Shown: in pieces, positions 26,141 through 34,888 of the stretch
Numbering within the stretch: the stretch's first letter is position 1
How the letters are laid out: every line of letters begins with the position of its first letter
From: DYJK01 sp040755055
GTDB taxonomy: Bacteria; Bacteroidota; Ignavibacteria; Ignavibacteriales; Melioribacteraceae
Length of the DNA stretch: 64,000 bases
Assembly: GCA_040755055.1 (NCBI GenBank)
Contig: JBFMBS010000001.1
Span: forward strand, 62,001 to 126,000
Direction: 5' to 3'
Position numbers and translations under genes: made by a program
The notes under the pieces: model-generated
The model's input: only the letters and a program-made list of their open reading frames with translations
What the model was told of the DNA's origin: nothing
The model's database searches: none

Positions 26141-28510
26141 TTACCCGGTTTCTGTCATCTTTTTAATTTCAATAGATTTTGTATAGAACTCTTCAACCGT
26201 CAATTCTTTTAAATAAACCATACCATGCGCAGCTCTTACACGCGGTATGGGATGTTTAAGAAAGAAATCTTTACCAAGACATAACCTGATTGTTCTATAC
26301 TGATCAACCTGGATATTTTGTGCTAACCTATAAAACGGTCCGTCGTATTCATAACTTGGGAAGCTCGCATCTTTTTGCGAACCGTAGCTGTTCATGAAAA
26401 TGTTTTCAAGAATAGCAAAAGAATTTAAACTTACCGGCACATAAATATTTGCTTCTGCCGGGTGAAAGCGGTACCAAACATTTCGATAACCCCAAATCCG
26501 AAGCCTGGAAACATCCGCTTCTTTTTCATACAACCTAAGAGCTTCTGTTATGGCTTGTAAAACTTTGTAGTGGGTATCGGGACCGCTTCCTTCGGGATCA
26601 AGTGCTACTGTTATAATTGTTGGTTTAACTTTTCTCAATAAATTTAGTATTGGTACTACATCACGTGATTCTTCGGGATTCTCAGTAAACATTTCACCCT
26701 GGTAGAAACCCAAACGCATGTGGGATACATTGCTGTTATTAAATCCAAAATAAGCCCATACAATTTCTTCTTCCCATTCGCGAAGCATACCTTTCAATTT
26801 TTGAACATGCGGAATATCTTTTTTACCCGGGTATTGTGTCTTAAAGTAATTTATCAATTCATCAACACGATCAACGAGATAGTTTAGATTATCTTCTTCA
26901 TAAATTTCAATTAAATAACGAAGCACTCTGCTTGCAAGCGCCTCTCTTTTTATTGTTCTGCTGTGAGAGGCAAGACCATCAAGGTATAGATTCACGTCGC
27001 GGTTTTTCCCTTCATGAAATGCCGGGTCAAAATATTTTTCGGAAAACTTTGACTTGAATTCCTCGCTGTCTAAGTGAGTTTTCAAGTTCTCCATAATATC
27101 GAGCATGTAAGAATTAGTCACGGCGGTAAACCCGCTTGTTAACGTTACAAAGTGATGTGAGTTCGATGCAGTTCGTACAAGATGAACTATGTACGGCAAA
27201 TATCCCAGCATAATATCGTCATGATGCGGCCCGGTATGCAGTATGGTTTCATTTTCAACTAAAGAAATTCCCTTCTTAAATCTTTCGGATACCGAACTGT
27301 GAATCGATTCGTTAATCTCTTTTGCGGTTAAACCGGTACGCTCGAGAATTAATTTACCAAACTTGTCTGCATTATAATCTTTGTCGGTCAAATCGAGAAC
27401 TTCTTTTTGTTTTTCAACGGCAAGATTGATGATCGATCTTTCCACAGAAAATTGTGAAAGTGTTTCTTCCTTTGCCATATCATCGTACCGGCGTTCACGT
27501 AACCGTAACGATGCACCATGCGTAAGATAAAATTTTGCATTTTTAAGTTTCTGCAGAACTGTTGCCGGATATTTATTCTGCTGTGTGTTCTCAATTGAAT
27601 CCCGGATAATATTTGCTTTCGCTTCACCGGCAGCAATAATTATTGCAACGGCATTTTCATTATATGTTATTGTATCAAGCCCAATAGTAATTACTAACCG
27701 GTTGCGTGCAATTTCAATACCACCCAAATCGCCAGAAGCTGCTGCCTGGGTTTCGTAATTGGTTGCTATTAAACGTGTTGTTGAAAAATGATCGCTCCCT
27801 TGAATATTAAAACCGATGTGACCGTCAGGACCAATGCCGCCGAGGAAGAAACCAATTCCACCCATCTCCCTAATTTTTCTTTCATAATTAGTACAAAACT
27901 CGTCAACAATTTCAATGGTTCGTTTTTGAATCCTTTCTAAACGACTGCTCGCCCATCTTGTTCGTAGCGATAAGTCAACTACTTTCTCCGGGAAAACCTG
28001 ATCTAACGGTAGGTTATCCGCCGTACCAATTTCGTTAACATTAATTAGTAGTGTTTTCTTAGGATCAAGATTAAAATTGCGGAAATAATATTTCTGTATG
28101 TAATAGTAAAAACTATTATGCTGGAATGAATCGATCGGATAGAATTCGTCTATCTGAACAAAACGTAAACTCTGCATATCTGGTTTAATAGAGGGGTCTA
28201 ATCCGATTTTTTCAAATGTTTCAGTAACACTCTTGTGATTCCAGTTTTTTAAGTAATAACCAACCCATTTGATAAAATGTTCGGGTGTTTTACCGGTAGG
28301 CAAAGATATAACTCCATTAGGATTTTGCTGAACCCATTCTAAAAAACGTAATGCCGTTAATCTGCCAAGTTCGGGGAAATTATTAACCTGGATAACCGGA
28401 ATTTTTTCTGTTGGACTGTATATAATTTTCTTACCTGATACGCCAAGATAATATTCTTCAACTTTTGAAATATTTTCTATATGTTTATCATCATACGGAC
28501 TGTCGTCCAT
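26141..28510 (-). CDS. NagB-like glucosamine-6-phosphate deaminase fused to PIG-L-type deacetylase
   Basis: The 789-residue protein has an N-terminal NagB/isomerase domain (about 30-345) and a PIG-L (LmbE-like) deacetylase domain (about 415-640, zinc motif PHHDD at 428-432). The NagB part keeps LPTGKTP, D121 in VQIDEFY, and D229 and H231 in GGIGPDGHIGFN, but has Ile236 where E. coli NagB has the catalytic Glu148. The fusion is known in Bacteroidota and would combine N-deacetylation and deamination of GlcNAc derivatives. A strong AAGGAG lies before the ATG. It lies between the ROK pair and an SSS symporter on the same strand, so an amino-sugar operon is likely. Confidence 0.88.
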   Translation of the reverse strand: MDDSPYDDKHIENISKVEEYYLGVSGKKIIYSPTEKIPVIQVNNFPELGRLTALRFLEWVQQNPNGVISLPTGKTPEHFIKWVGYYLKNWNHKSVTETFEKIGLDPSIKPDMQSLRFVQIDEFYPIDSFQHNSFYYYIQKYYFRNFNLDPKKTLLINVNEIGTADNLPLDQVFPEKVVDLSLRTRWASSRLERIQKRTIEIVDEFCTNYERKIREMGGIGFFLGGIGPDGHIGFNIQGSDHFSTTRLIATNYETQAAASGDLGGIEIARNRLVITIGLDTITYNENAVAIIIAAGEAKANIIRDSIENTQQNKYPATVLQKLKNAKFYLTHGASLRLRERRYDDMAKEETLSQFSVERSIINLAVEKQKEVLDLTDKDYNADKFGKLILERTGLTAKEINESIHSSVSERFKKGISLVENETILHTGPHHDDIMLGYLPYIVHLVRTASNSHHFVTLTSGFTAVTNSYMLDIMENLKTHLDSEEFKSKFSEKYFDPAFHEGKNRDVNLYLDGLASHSRTIKREALASRVLRYLIEIYEEDNLNYLVDRVDELINYFKTQYPGKKDIPHVQKLKGMLREWEEEIVWAYFGFNNSNVSHMRLGFYQGEMFTENPEESRDVVPILNLLRKVKPTIITVALDPEGSGPDTHYKVLQAITEALRLYEKEADVSRLRIWGYRNVWYRFHPAEANIYVPVSLNSFAILENIFMNSYGSQKDASFPSYEYDGPFYRLAQNIQVDQYRTIRLCLGKDFFLKHPIPRVRAAHGMVYLKELTVEEFYTKSIEIKKMTETG

Positions 28511-28572
28511 TTATCAACTCCTTTTTCTATCAATTATGTATTAATTTTTTATAGATAATTTTAAACCATATT

Positions 28573-30354
28573 CTACTGTTTTAGAGTCTGCCAACCTTTC
28601 TTGTTCATTCTATAATAAATTATTCCGCCAAGTACAAAACCGAGCAAGGTAAGCAATATTCCAAACGTCTCGCTTCCAAGAATTATCTTCCCGATGCCGA
28701 GCAAAAAGGAGTAAATCATCGCTACACCCGTTAGCCAATTTATTAAGTTGAATATTCCGTCTCTTTCGGGAATTACATCAACCGCTTCCTTTGCAATTGG
28801 CCCCCACATTGCTGCGTTGGGTCTAACTTTCCTATAGAATTTTAATAACACCTCTTTCGGTTCCGGATCGGTTAAAAAAGTAACTACCAGCCAAACCATT
28901 GTAGTAACTGCCACAGTAATTAAAAGAAGAATAGCAAACTCGCGTGGGTCATTTTCATTATAATGAAATCCGAATTGCAAAACCAATGATGTTATAAATG
29001 CTGCGCTCATTGCCGATATTTCACTCCATGCATTTATCCGCCACCAGAACCACCTAAGTATATATACAAGTCCGGTACCGGCACCAACAGCCATCAAAAT
29101 TTTCCAGGCATTAGCAATCGAATCCATATAAAAAGTAACTACGACCGAACAGAGCATGAGCAGCATTGTTACCGCTTGCGAAATTTTCACATAATGTTTT
29201 TCTGTCTTATCTTTAACGAAAAATCTTTTGTACACATCATTAACTATGTAACTTGCCCCCCAATTCAACTGTGTTCCGATAGTTGACATGTAAGCTGCTG
29301 CAAATGCAGCAAGCATCAATCCCCTCAAATAGATAGGCAGATCGCTAAGCAGAATTCTTATGTAACCCGATTCCGGATCGTCGATAAATTGCTGATCATT
29401 CTGAAATCTTACTACAGCAACTAAAGCAACAAGAATCCATGGCCAGGGTCTTATTGCATAATGAGCAATGTTAAACCAAAGAGTTGCAAGCAAGGAATGT
29501 TTTTCATCCTTAGCGGAAAAAATTCTTTGTGCAATATAACCGCCACCGCCGGGTTCTGCACCAGGATACCATGAAGCCCACCAATTCACCGCAATGAACA
29601 CGAAGAATGTAATCATCGGCATCCATGCAGAATTAATATCGGGCACAAAAGATAATATGGAACTTGAGGGATCTCTAGCTTTATCGATTTCATGCAATTT
29701 TCCTATCAACGAATTCATTCCACCGCTTGCATGTATGGCAAAGATTGCAAGAGCTATTACCATTCCCATTTTCAAAACAAACTGGAATAGGTCGGTCCAC
29801 AAAACTCCCCACAAACCGGAGATCGTAGAAATTGAAGCAGTGATAAACATTATTAATAAAGCAATGCCGAGTGCTTCAATTTTGGAGACTCCTAAAACAC
29901 TCATTAAAATTTTTGCAATTGCAAGATTGACCCATCCCATAATTATAAGATTGATTGGCAATCCTAAATAAACAGCTCTGAATCCGCGCAAGAAGGTTGC
30001 CGGTTTTCCGCTATACCTAATCTCGGCAAATTCAACATCCGTCAAAACGCCGGAGCGGTTCCAAAGTTTGGCATAAAAGAACACGGTTAACATTCCGCTG
30101 AAAGCCATACTCCACCAGATCCAGTTACCGGCAATGCCGTTTGTAGCAACCAGACCGGTTACGACCAGCGGAGTATCAGCGGCAAAAGTAGTAGCAACCA
30201 TTGATGTGCCGGCAAGCCACCACGAAACTTTTTTACCGGCAATAAAAAACTCGCTAACATTTTGCGTAGCTCTTTTACGGAGCCAGAGTGCGATCAATAA
30301 GTTAAAGACGAAGTATAACGATATTACTACAAGGTCGGTTATTGTTAACTGCAT
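28573..30354 (-). CDS. Sodium/solute symporter (SSS family), probable amino-sugar importer
   Basis: This 593-residue membrane protein has about 13-14 transmembrane segments and SSS motifs (FFIAGKKVSWWLAGTSMVAT near the start, WWASWYPGAEPGGGGYIAQR in the middle). It differs clearly from the symporter at 8041. It should import a solute with Na+ through the inner membrane. It is followed after 62 bases by the NagB-PIG-L fusion and the ROK genes, so N-acetylglucosamine or a related amino sugar is the likely cargo. Neither specificity nor regulation can be read from the sequence. Confidence 0.9.
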   Translation of the reverse strand: MQLTITDLVVISLYFVFNLLIALWLRKRATQNVSEFFIAGKKVSWWLAGTSMVATTFAADTPLVVTGLVATNGIAGNWIWWSMAFSGMLTVFFYAKLWNRSGVLTDVEFAEIRYSGKPATFLRGFRAVYLGLPINLIIMGWVNLAIAKILMSVLGVSKIEALGIALLIMFITASISTISGLWGVLWTDLFQFVLKMGMVIALAIFAIHASGGMNSLIGKLHEIDKARDPSSSILSFVPDINSAWMPMITFFVFIAVNWWASWYPGAEPGGGGYIAQRIFSAKDEKHSLLATLWFNIAHYAIRPWPWILVALVAVVRFQNDQQFIDDPESGYIRILLSDLPIYLRGLMLAAFAAAYMSTIGTQLNWGASYIVNDVYKRFFVKDKTEKHYVKISQAVTMLLMLCSVVVTFYMDSIANAWKILMAVGAGTGLVYILRWFWWRINAWSEISAMSAAFITSLVLQFGFHYNENDPREFAILLLITVAVTTMVWLVVTFLTDPEPKEVLLKFYRKVRPNAAMWGPIAKEAVDVIPERDGIFNLINWLTGVAMIYSFLLGIGKIILGSETFGILLTLLGFVLGGIIYYRMNKKGWQTLKQ

Positions 30355-30524
30355 AATGACTCAAATTAAGTTTTATAATCAATATAATAGTAATGAAAAC
30401 TTTAAAGAATCCACTTTTATTTACGGCAAAAGTAATTAAAGATAAATACCCTATTGCATAAAATGCAGTAAACGCGTTAAATATGCTGTGAGTTTGTAAC
30501 AAAAGATAAGTAAGCTGTACTCTC

Positions 30525-31292
30525 TCAGAAGAAGAGATTCTTTTTGAGTTTTGTTAGATATCGCTGGCTTATGATAAACGGCTGTTTGATATTTTTTAGA
30601 AAAACTAAATATGATCTGTCGTAAAATTTTTCTACCCTATCTACATGCTCAAAATTTATTATGGTTGATCTGTGAATCCTGATAAACATGCTGTCCGGCA
30701 GAGCGCTTTCCCATTCTTTTAGGGATTTTCTAATTATCAATTTTTTCGAATTATTCAGGTAAACATTGGTGTATTCATTGAATGCGGTTATACATTCAAT
30801 ATCATGAATCTTAACAAACTGGGGTTTGTTCCCCTCTGTAATAAATAGGTGTTCGCCGATGTTCTTTTTAGATTCCGCATCTTCAACTGTAACTTTTGAA
30901 GAACTGCTTTTCTTTTTAACTCTTTCACTTTTATTTAGTCTTACTTCAACAGCTTTATATAAATCGGTAGCCATGAATGGTTTGGTAATATAATCATCCG
31001 CGCCTAAATTCATTCCATACCTCAGTTCGGACATTTCTGTTTTAGCTGTAAGGAAAATAAACGGAATGGGAGAAAGAATTTCTTCTTTGCTAATTCGTTT
31101 TAATACTTCATACCCGTCCATACCCGGCATTTTGATATCGCATATGATAAGATCAGGAAGATTTTCTTTAGCGGATTTTAATCCTTCAGCACCGCTTTCA
31201 GCAGCAAAAACTTTATAATTTTTTATTTCGAGTAAATCCTTAATGCCCGTTCTTACGGGTTCTTCATCTTCTATAACTAATATTTTTTTCAT
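30525..31292 (-). CDS. LytTR-type response regulator
   Basis: The 255-residue protein has a receiver domain (residues 1-120; phosphorylation site D52 in LIICDIKMPG, conserved Lys in YITKPF) and a C-terminal LytTR DNA-binding domain (about 150-250, with FIRIHRSTIINFEHVDRVEK). It is separated by 31 bases from the histidine kinase upstream, so the two form a two-component system. Its targets may include the amino-sugar genes 170 bases downstream on the same strand; this is inference from position. Receiver plus LytTR is the AlgR/AgrA plan. No disruption is seen. Confidence 0.94.
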   Translation of the reverse strand: MKKILVIEDEEPVRTGIKDLLEIKNYKVFAAESGAEGLKSAKENLPDLIICDIKMPGMDGYEVLKRISKEEILSPIPFIFLTAKTEMSELRYGMNLGADDYITKPFMATDLYKAVEVRLNKSERVKKKSSSSKVTVEDAESKKNIGEHLFITEGNKPQFVKIHDIECITAFNEYTNVYLNNSKKLIIRKSLKEWESALPDSMFIRIHRSTIINFEHVDRVEKFYDRSYLVFLKNIKQPFIISQRYLTKLKKNLFF

Positions 31293-31323
31293 ACTATATT
31301 GGTTTATATTCTGTTAAACTATA

Positions 31324-32892
31324 TTAAATTATTGTCATCATCGGAATAGAAACAGTGAAGATAGAACCTTTATTCAATTCACTCTTGAAATTAATCTTAC
31401 CTCCGTGAGAATCAACGCAACGTTTGACAATCGATAATCCTAACCCGGTACCTTCAATCTTGCCGGTATTGTGTCCCCTATAAAAAGTTTCGAACAAATT
31501 TTTCTGATCCTTTTTCGAAATACCTATTCCTTTATCGATAATGATAAAATCAAGATCAGATTTTGAAGCTTTAACTTTTAAAATAATATCTCCTCCGTCA
31601 GGTGAGTATTTAACTGCATTAGATAAAAGATTAGAAAGAATATGCTGAAGTAGTTTATTATCCACGATAGCATTCTTGTCTTTTAATTTATAGTCAATAA
31701 TAATATTGTGATTCGGCGTTCCGTTATTTTTTGCTTCTTCAACTAACTTATGGAGAAAATCATACAGATCAATTTCAGAAGGACTGAATTTCCATTTTCC
31801 AACCTCTGTTTTATTTACCGCAAGAATATCATCGAGCAGACTTGTCATATAATTAACTGCATTCTGAATTTGATAAATATACTCAACATACCTTTCTTCG
31901 TTTAGGGTTCTGCCAATCATCAAAAGTAATTCTGATGACGTTAGAATGGTTGTTAACGGGGTTCTAAATTCGTGCGAAGTAGTTGATAAGAATCTTAATT
32001 TTAGGTCATTAAGCTGTTTCTCTCTTTCAGAAAAAATTTTTTCGCTGTTTTGCATCAATGCTGAAACCGAAATATCGGTAAAGACACTGATAATAAATGA
32101 TAACTTGTTATTCGCCAGGTAAATAGGGGTCGTTGTTATTAAATATTTTTTCTCTATGCCGTTATCCTTAGTTAAAGAAATTTCATTGAAAGATGATTGT
32201 TTCTGTGTTAATGATTGTTTGTCTAATCTTTCGGTCTGTGCCGCTAACTCTCCGTTGAATAATTCTTGTATATCTTTATCCACCATAAAATTTCTGCTAT
32301 AACCCAGCAGCTTTTCAAACTCTGTGTTACAGCTGAAAAATACTTTATTACTATCTCTTACTAACACCGGGTAACGGATTGACTCCAATAAAGCTGAAGA
32401 GAGAGCAATAAGACTTTTATCATTCTCATGAAGCGATAAATAGTTATCACCTTTTTCTATCGCTTGCTTCAACGACTTGCTTAATGACTTATTACCAGTA
32501 CTTACATCCTTGTTAACAAATAGTAAATAATAAGTTCTATCTTTTTCATGCAACGTGCCGCATGATATATTTACTTGATGTGTTGATTCATCTTTAATTT
32601 TGTGCTGCGATACAAAACTCTTCTGTTTAAATAACTTTGAAATGTAACCTTTCGATTTGTCTATTAACGAAGGGTCGATATTATAAAGACTTTTCTTAAG
32701 AAAATGATTGCGATCGAATCCATAGAAAGCTGATGCGGCCTTATTTACATCTTTTATAGATAAATCTTCCGGATCAATTATTAAGATAGGTTGGGGATAC
32801 ATGTCAAAAATCTGGAAATATTTATCATTACCTGGAAAGAGTTTTAATCTTGTCGGTTTTTTGGTCAGCGTATCTTCAGTCAATTTTTTCAT
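31324..32892 (-). CDS. Soluble PAS-domain sensor histidine kinase
   Basis: The 522-residue protein has two PAS-like domains (about 22-130 and 160-275), a HisKA domain with the phospho-acceptor H307 in STTSHEFRTPL, and a HATPase domain with the N box NLLSNAVKYSPDGG and the G boxes DKGIGIS and EGTGLGLSIV. It has no signal peptide or transmembrane helix, so it is cytosolic and should sense an internal signal. It is followed after 31 bases by the LytTR regulator, its likely partner. The ligand is unknown. Confidence 0.93.
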   Translation of the reverse strand: MKKLTEDTLTKKPTRLKLFPGNDKYFQIFDMYPQPILIIDPEDLSIKDVNKAASAFYGFDRNHFLKKSLYNIDPSLIDKSKGYISKLFKQKSFVSQHKIKDESTHQVNISCGTLHEKDRTYYLLFVNKDVSTGNKSLSKSLKQAIEKGDNYLSLHENDKSLIALSSALLESIRYPVLVRDSNKVFFSCNTEFEKLLGYSRNFMVDKDIQELFNGELAAQTERLDKQSLTQKQSSFNEISLTKDNGIEKKYLITTTPIYLANNKLSFIISVFTDISVSALMQNSEKIFSEREKQLNDLKLRFLSTTSHEFRTPLTTILTSSELLLMIGRTLNEERYVEYIYQIQNAVNYMTSLLDDILAVNKTEVGKWKFSPSEIDLYDFLHKLVEEAKNNGTPNHNIIIDYKLKDKNAIVDNKLLQHILSNLLSNAVKYSPDGGDIILKVKASKSDLDFIIIDKGIGISKKDQKNLFETFYRGHNTGKIEGTGLGLSIVKRCVDSHGGKINFKSELNKGSIFTVSIPMMTII

Positions 32893-32990
32893 ATCTAGTA
32901 GTAGATTTCAAAAAAATTACTCCGAAAATTAAACAATATTTACAAAACACTAATCAGCTATCAACAGTAATCCGGAGGTAGTTAATCAAA

Positions 32991-34841
32991 TCATTTCAAA
33001 AGAACAATTTTTTGGGAAATTCTCCTATCTTTTGTTTCGAGGGCGACAAAATAAATTCCGCTTGGCATTCCCGGACTTCGCCCGGAATGACTCGCATCGA
33101 ATTTCACTTTGTAATTTCCCGGCTGTTGATATTCGTTAACAAGTGTTGCGATTTCTTGTCCCAGAATGTTGTATACTTTTAATGTTACAACCCCACCCTG
33201 GGTCACTCCCCTTACTAAGGGGAGGGATATGGAAGGGGTTGGGATAGAGTATTCGATTGTAATTGTTGGATTAAAAGGATTCGGAAAAGTCTTGAGTTCA
33301 AAAAGTGTTGGAATGTAACCACCGGATTCTTCAACAGAAGTTGTAACCTCTTCTATTAATATCCCATGCAAAATAGATTGACCGGTATCCGGTTTAAAAT
33401 ATATTTCAAGGATGTTATCATCTACTTCGATTTCATCAATAACTTTTTCTAGGGAATTATTCAATCCGGCTTCGCTGAAAATGTCTAAGTTTTCTATCAT
33501 AAGATTCCCATTCACATAAATATCAAAAACCCTACCGCCAACTTGATTATAAATAGACTCTGCAAAAAAGAGTTTGAGTTTATATTTTCCGTTACGCAGC
33601 CGGTGCCGGTAAAAAGTTAATTTCTCTGAGGCGTTATCAAACAGAAAAGAATATTCACCGGGAGATAAAATGTCATTTTCATTTCTGAGTGTACCGCCTA
33701 TTGTTCCGTATTCTTTTGTCTCATCCCACTTCTGATCCTTGAGTGAACCATTTATACTTGCAGCATCATTACCAAGATCAACTATTACCGGGCATGAATA
33801 AACGCTCCTGATATTTAACGTCTTAGAAGTCGATTGATTTGGCTGCGGTGCCAAATCTTTAATATTCAGAACAATAATTGTATATGTTTTATCGGCCGCT
33901 GCACCGCTTACGGCAAAAGTAACTTTTCGTTTAGATTCATCCAGAACCGGGTTTGATAATGTTAAACCAAGCGTGATATAATTAGAAGTGTTTGTTGCGG
34001 AAATTTCATCTACTTCTTCCGAAAATTTAATAACCATCCGGTCATTAAATAACCATCCGCTCATCGGGTATGGCGCATCAACGTCATTATCTGCAATAGT
34101 ACCGGTATAGCTTGCGGTTTGGTTCGCTTTAGTCATACATAAAAGTAAATAGCCATCTTTTACCAAAACGTTCTGCGGTTTGAAATCGCAATAGTTTGCA
34201 GCAAAGGTTGAAGTAGATTTCATCCAGCGGTTGTCATCGAATGAATCAAAATTATCCGACCAGTTCAATGTAAAATTATCATTTGTTCCGGGTGTGTATT
34301 CATAATATTTTATCCAATCGTACATAGCGTAGAGCGGCAGATTTCCTTCGTTCAAAGTGCCCGCCCATTCGACAGAATTAGGCGCCCAAAAATTCATCAT
34401 TATTGCTTGCGGCAAATATAATTCCTGGATCCGTGCGGAATTATCTCTATGTATTTCGTGTCCGTCAACGTACCAAGCAACATAATCGGGAGTCCATTCA
34501 ATTGCATGTACGTGAAATGCAGCATGCGGATTAAAACTTACTTTCTGCTTATAATTCACACCGCTCTGATCAGGTGTGAAGGTTGTGTATTGCACTTCAT
34601 CATTATCCTTTCCCATTATTTCGATATCAATTTCGTTATAGACACTGGAGTTGGTGTTATAAGTAAACAGTGTTGATGTTATACCGCTCGCAGAAGCAGA
34701 TTTCATTCTTATTTCAATCCTACCATACAAAATAGATTGTCGCGTTCTAACTTCGCCGCTCCAATAGTTTTTGCTAAAGGTACGTGTTGGTGTGGTACCG
34801 GCAATAAGGAGTAAAATAATTACCAATGATAATTTATTCAT
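32991..34841 (-). CDS. Circularly permuted GH16 beta-glucanase with malectin-like and T9SS domains
   Basis: The 616-residue protein has a signal peptide (about 1-23), a GH16 fold (about 25-245), an Ig-like domain (about 255-345), a malectin-like domain (about 350-500) and a T9SS domain. The catalytic motif is E70-I-D72-I-E74 in NEIDIEIMGK. The order is permuted: the chain begins at SGEVRTRQSILYGRIEIRMK, which is internal in Bacillus lichenases. The strand normally at the N-terminus (NWSDNFDSFDDNRW and DGYLLLCMTK) comes after residue 185. This matches the known natural permutation of Fibrobacter succinogenes 1,3-1,4-beta-glucanase, including ASASG and the YTPG linker. It probably cleaves mixed-linkage glucan at the cell surface. 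Two palindromes are inserted in its T9SS domain. Confidence 0.88.
   Translation of the reverse strand: MNKLSLVIILLLIAGTTPTRTFSKNYWSGEVRTRQSILYGRIEIRMKSASASGITSTLFTYNTNSSVYNEIDIEIMGKDNDEVQYTTFTPDQSGVNYKQKVSFNPHAAFHVHAIEWTPDYVAWYVDGHEIHRDNSARIQELYLPQAIMMNFWAPNSVEWAGTLNEGNLPLYAMYDWIKYYEYTPGTNDNFTLNWSDNFDSFDDNRWMKSTSTFAANYCDFKPQNVLVKDGYLLLCMTKANQTASYTGTIADNDVDAPYPMSGWLFNDRMVIKFSEEVDEISATNTSNYITLGLTLSNPVLDESKRKVTFAVSGAAADKTYTIIVLNIKDLAPQPNQSTSKTLNIRSVYSCPVIVDLGNDAASINGSLKDQKWDETKEYGTIGGTLRNENDILSPGEYSFLFDNASEKLTFYRHRLRNGKYKLKLFFAESIYNQVGGRVFDIYVNGNLMIENLDIFSEAGLNNSLEKVIDEIEVDDNILEIYFKPDTGQSILHGILIEEVTTSVEESGGYIPTLFELKTFPNPFNPTITIEYSIPTPSISLPLVRGVTQGGVVTLKVYNILGQEIATLVNEYQQPGNYKVKFDASHSGRSPGMPSGIYFVALETKDRRISQKIVLLK
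33066..33089. repeat. Class C palindrome (TCATTCCGGG type) inserted in frame in T9SS domain
   Basis: CATTCCCGG (33066-33074) and CCCGGAATG (33081-33089) form inverted arms with one mismatch around ACTTCG. The minus-strand reading gives SHSGRSPGM in front of PSGIYF, the same loop that holds class A repeats in the genes at 21016 and 43815. The outer bases resemble the TGTCATT end of the intergenic element at 3729. Confidence 0.65.
33188..33241. repeat. Class B C/G-run palindrome inserted in frame in T9SS domain
   Basis: Outer arms CAACCCC (33188-33194) and GGGGTTG (33235-33241) enclose a perfect inner hairpin CTCCCCTTA (33206-33214) / TAAGGGGAG (33216-33224). The minus-strand reading gives PTPSISLPLVRGVTQGGVV between IEYSI and TLKVYNILGQE of the sorting domain. 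It belongs with the repeat at 44044. Confidence 0.8.
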
Positions 34842-34888
34842 AAAGATTTCTTTTTAATATCGAAAGAAGTTTATTTTTTTCAGCCCAA

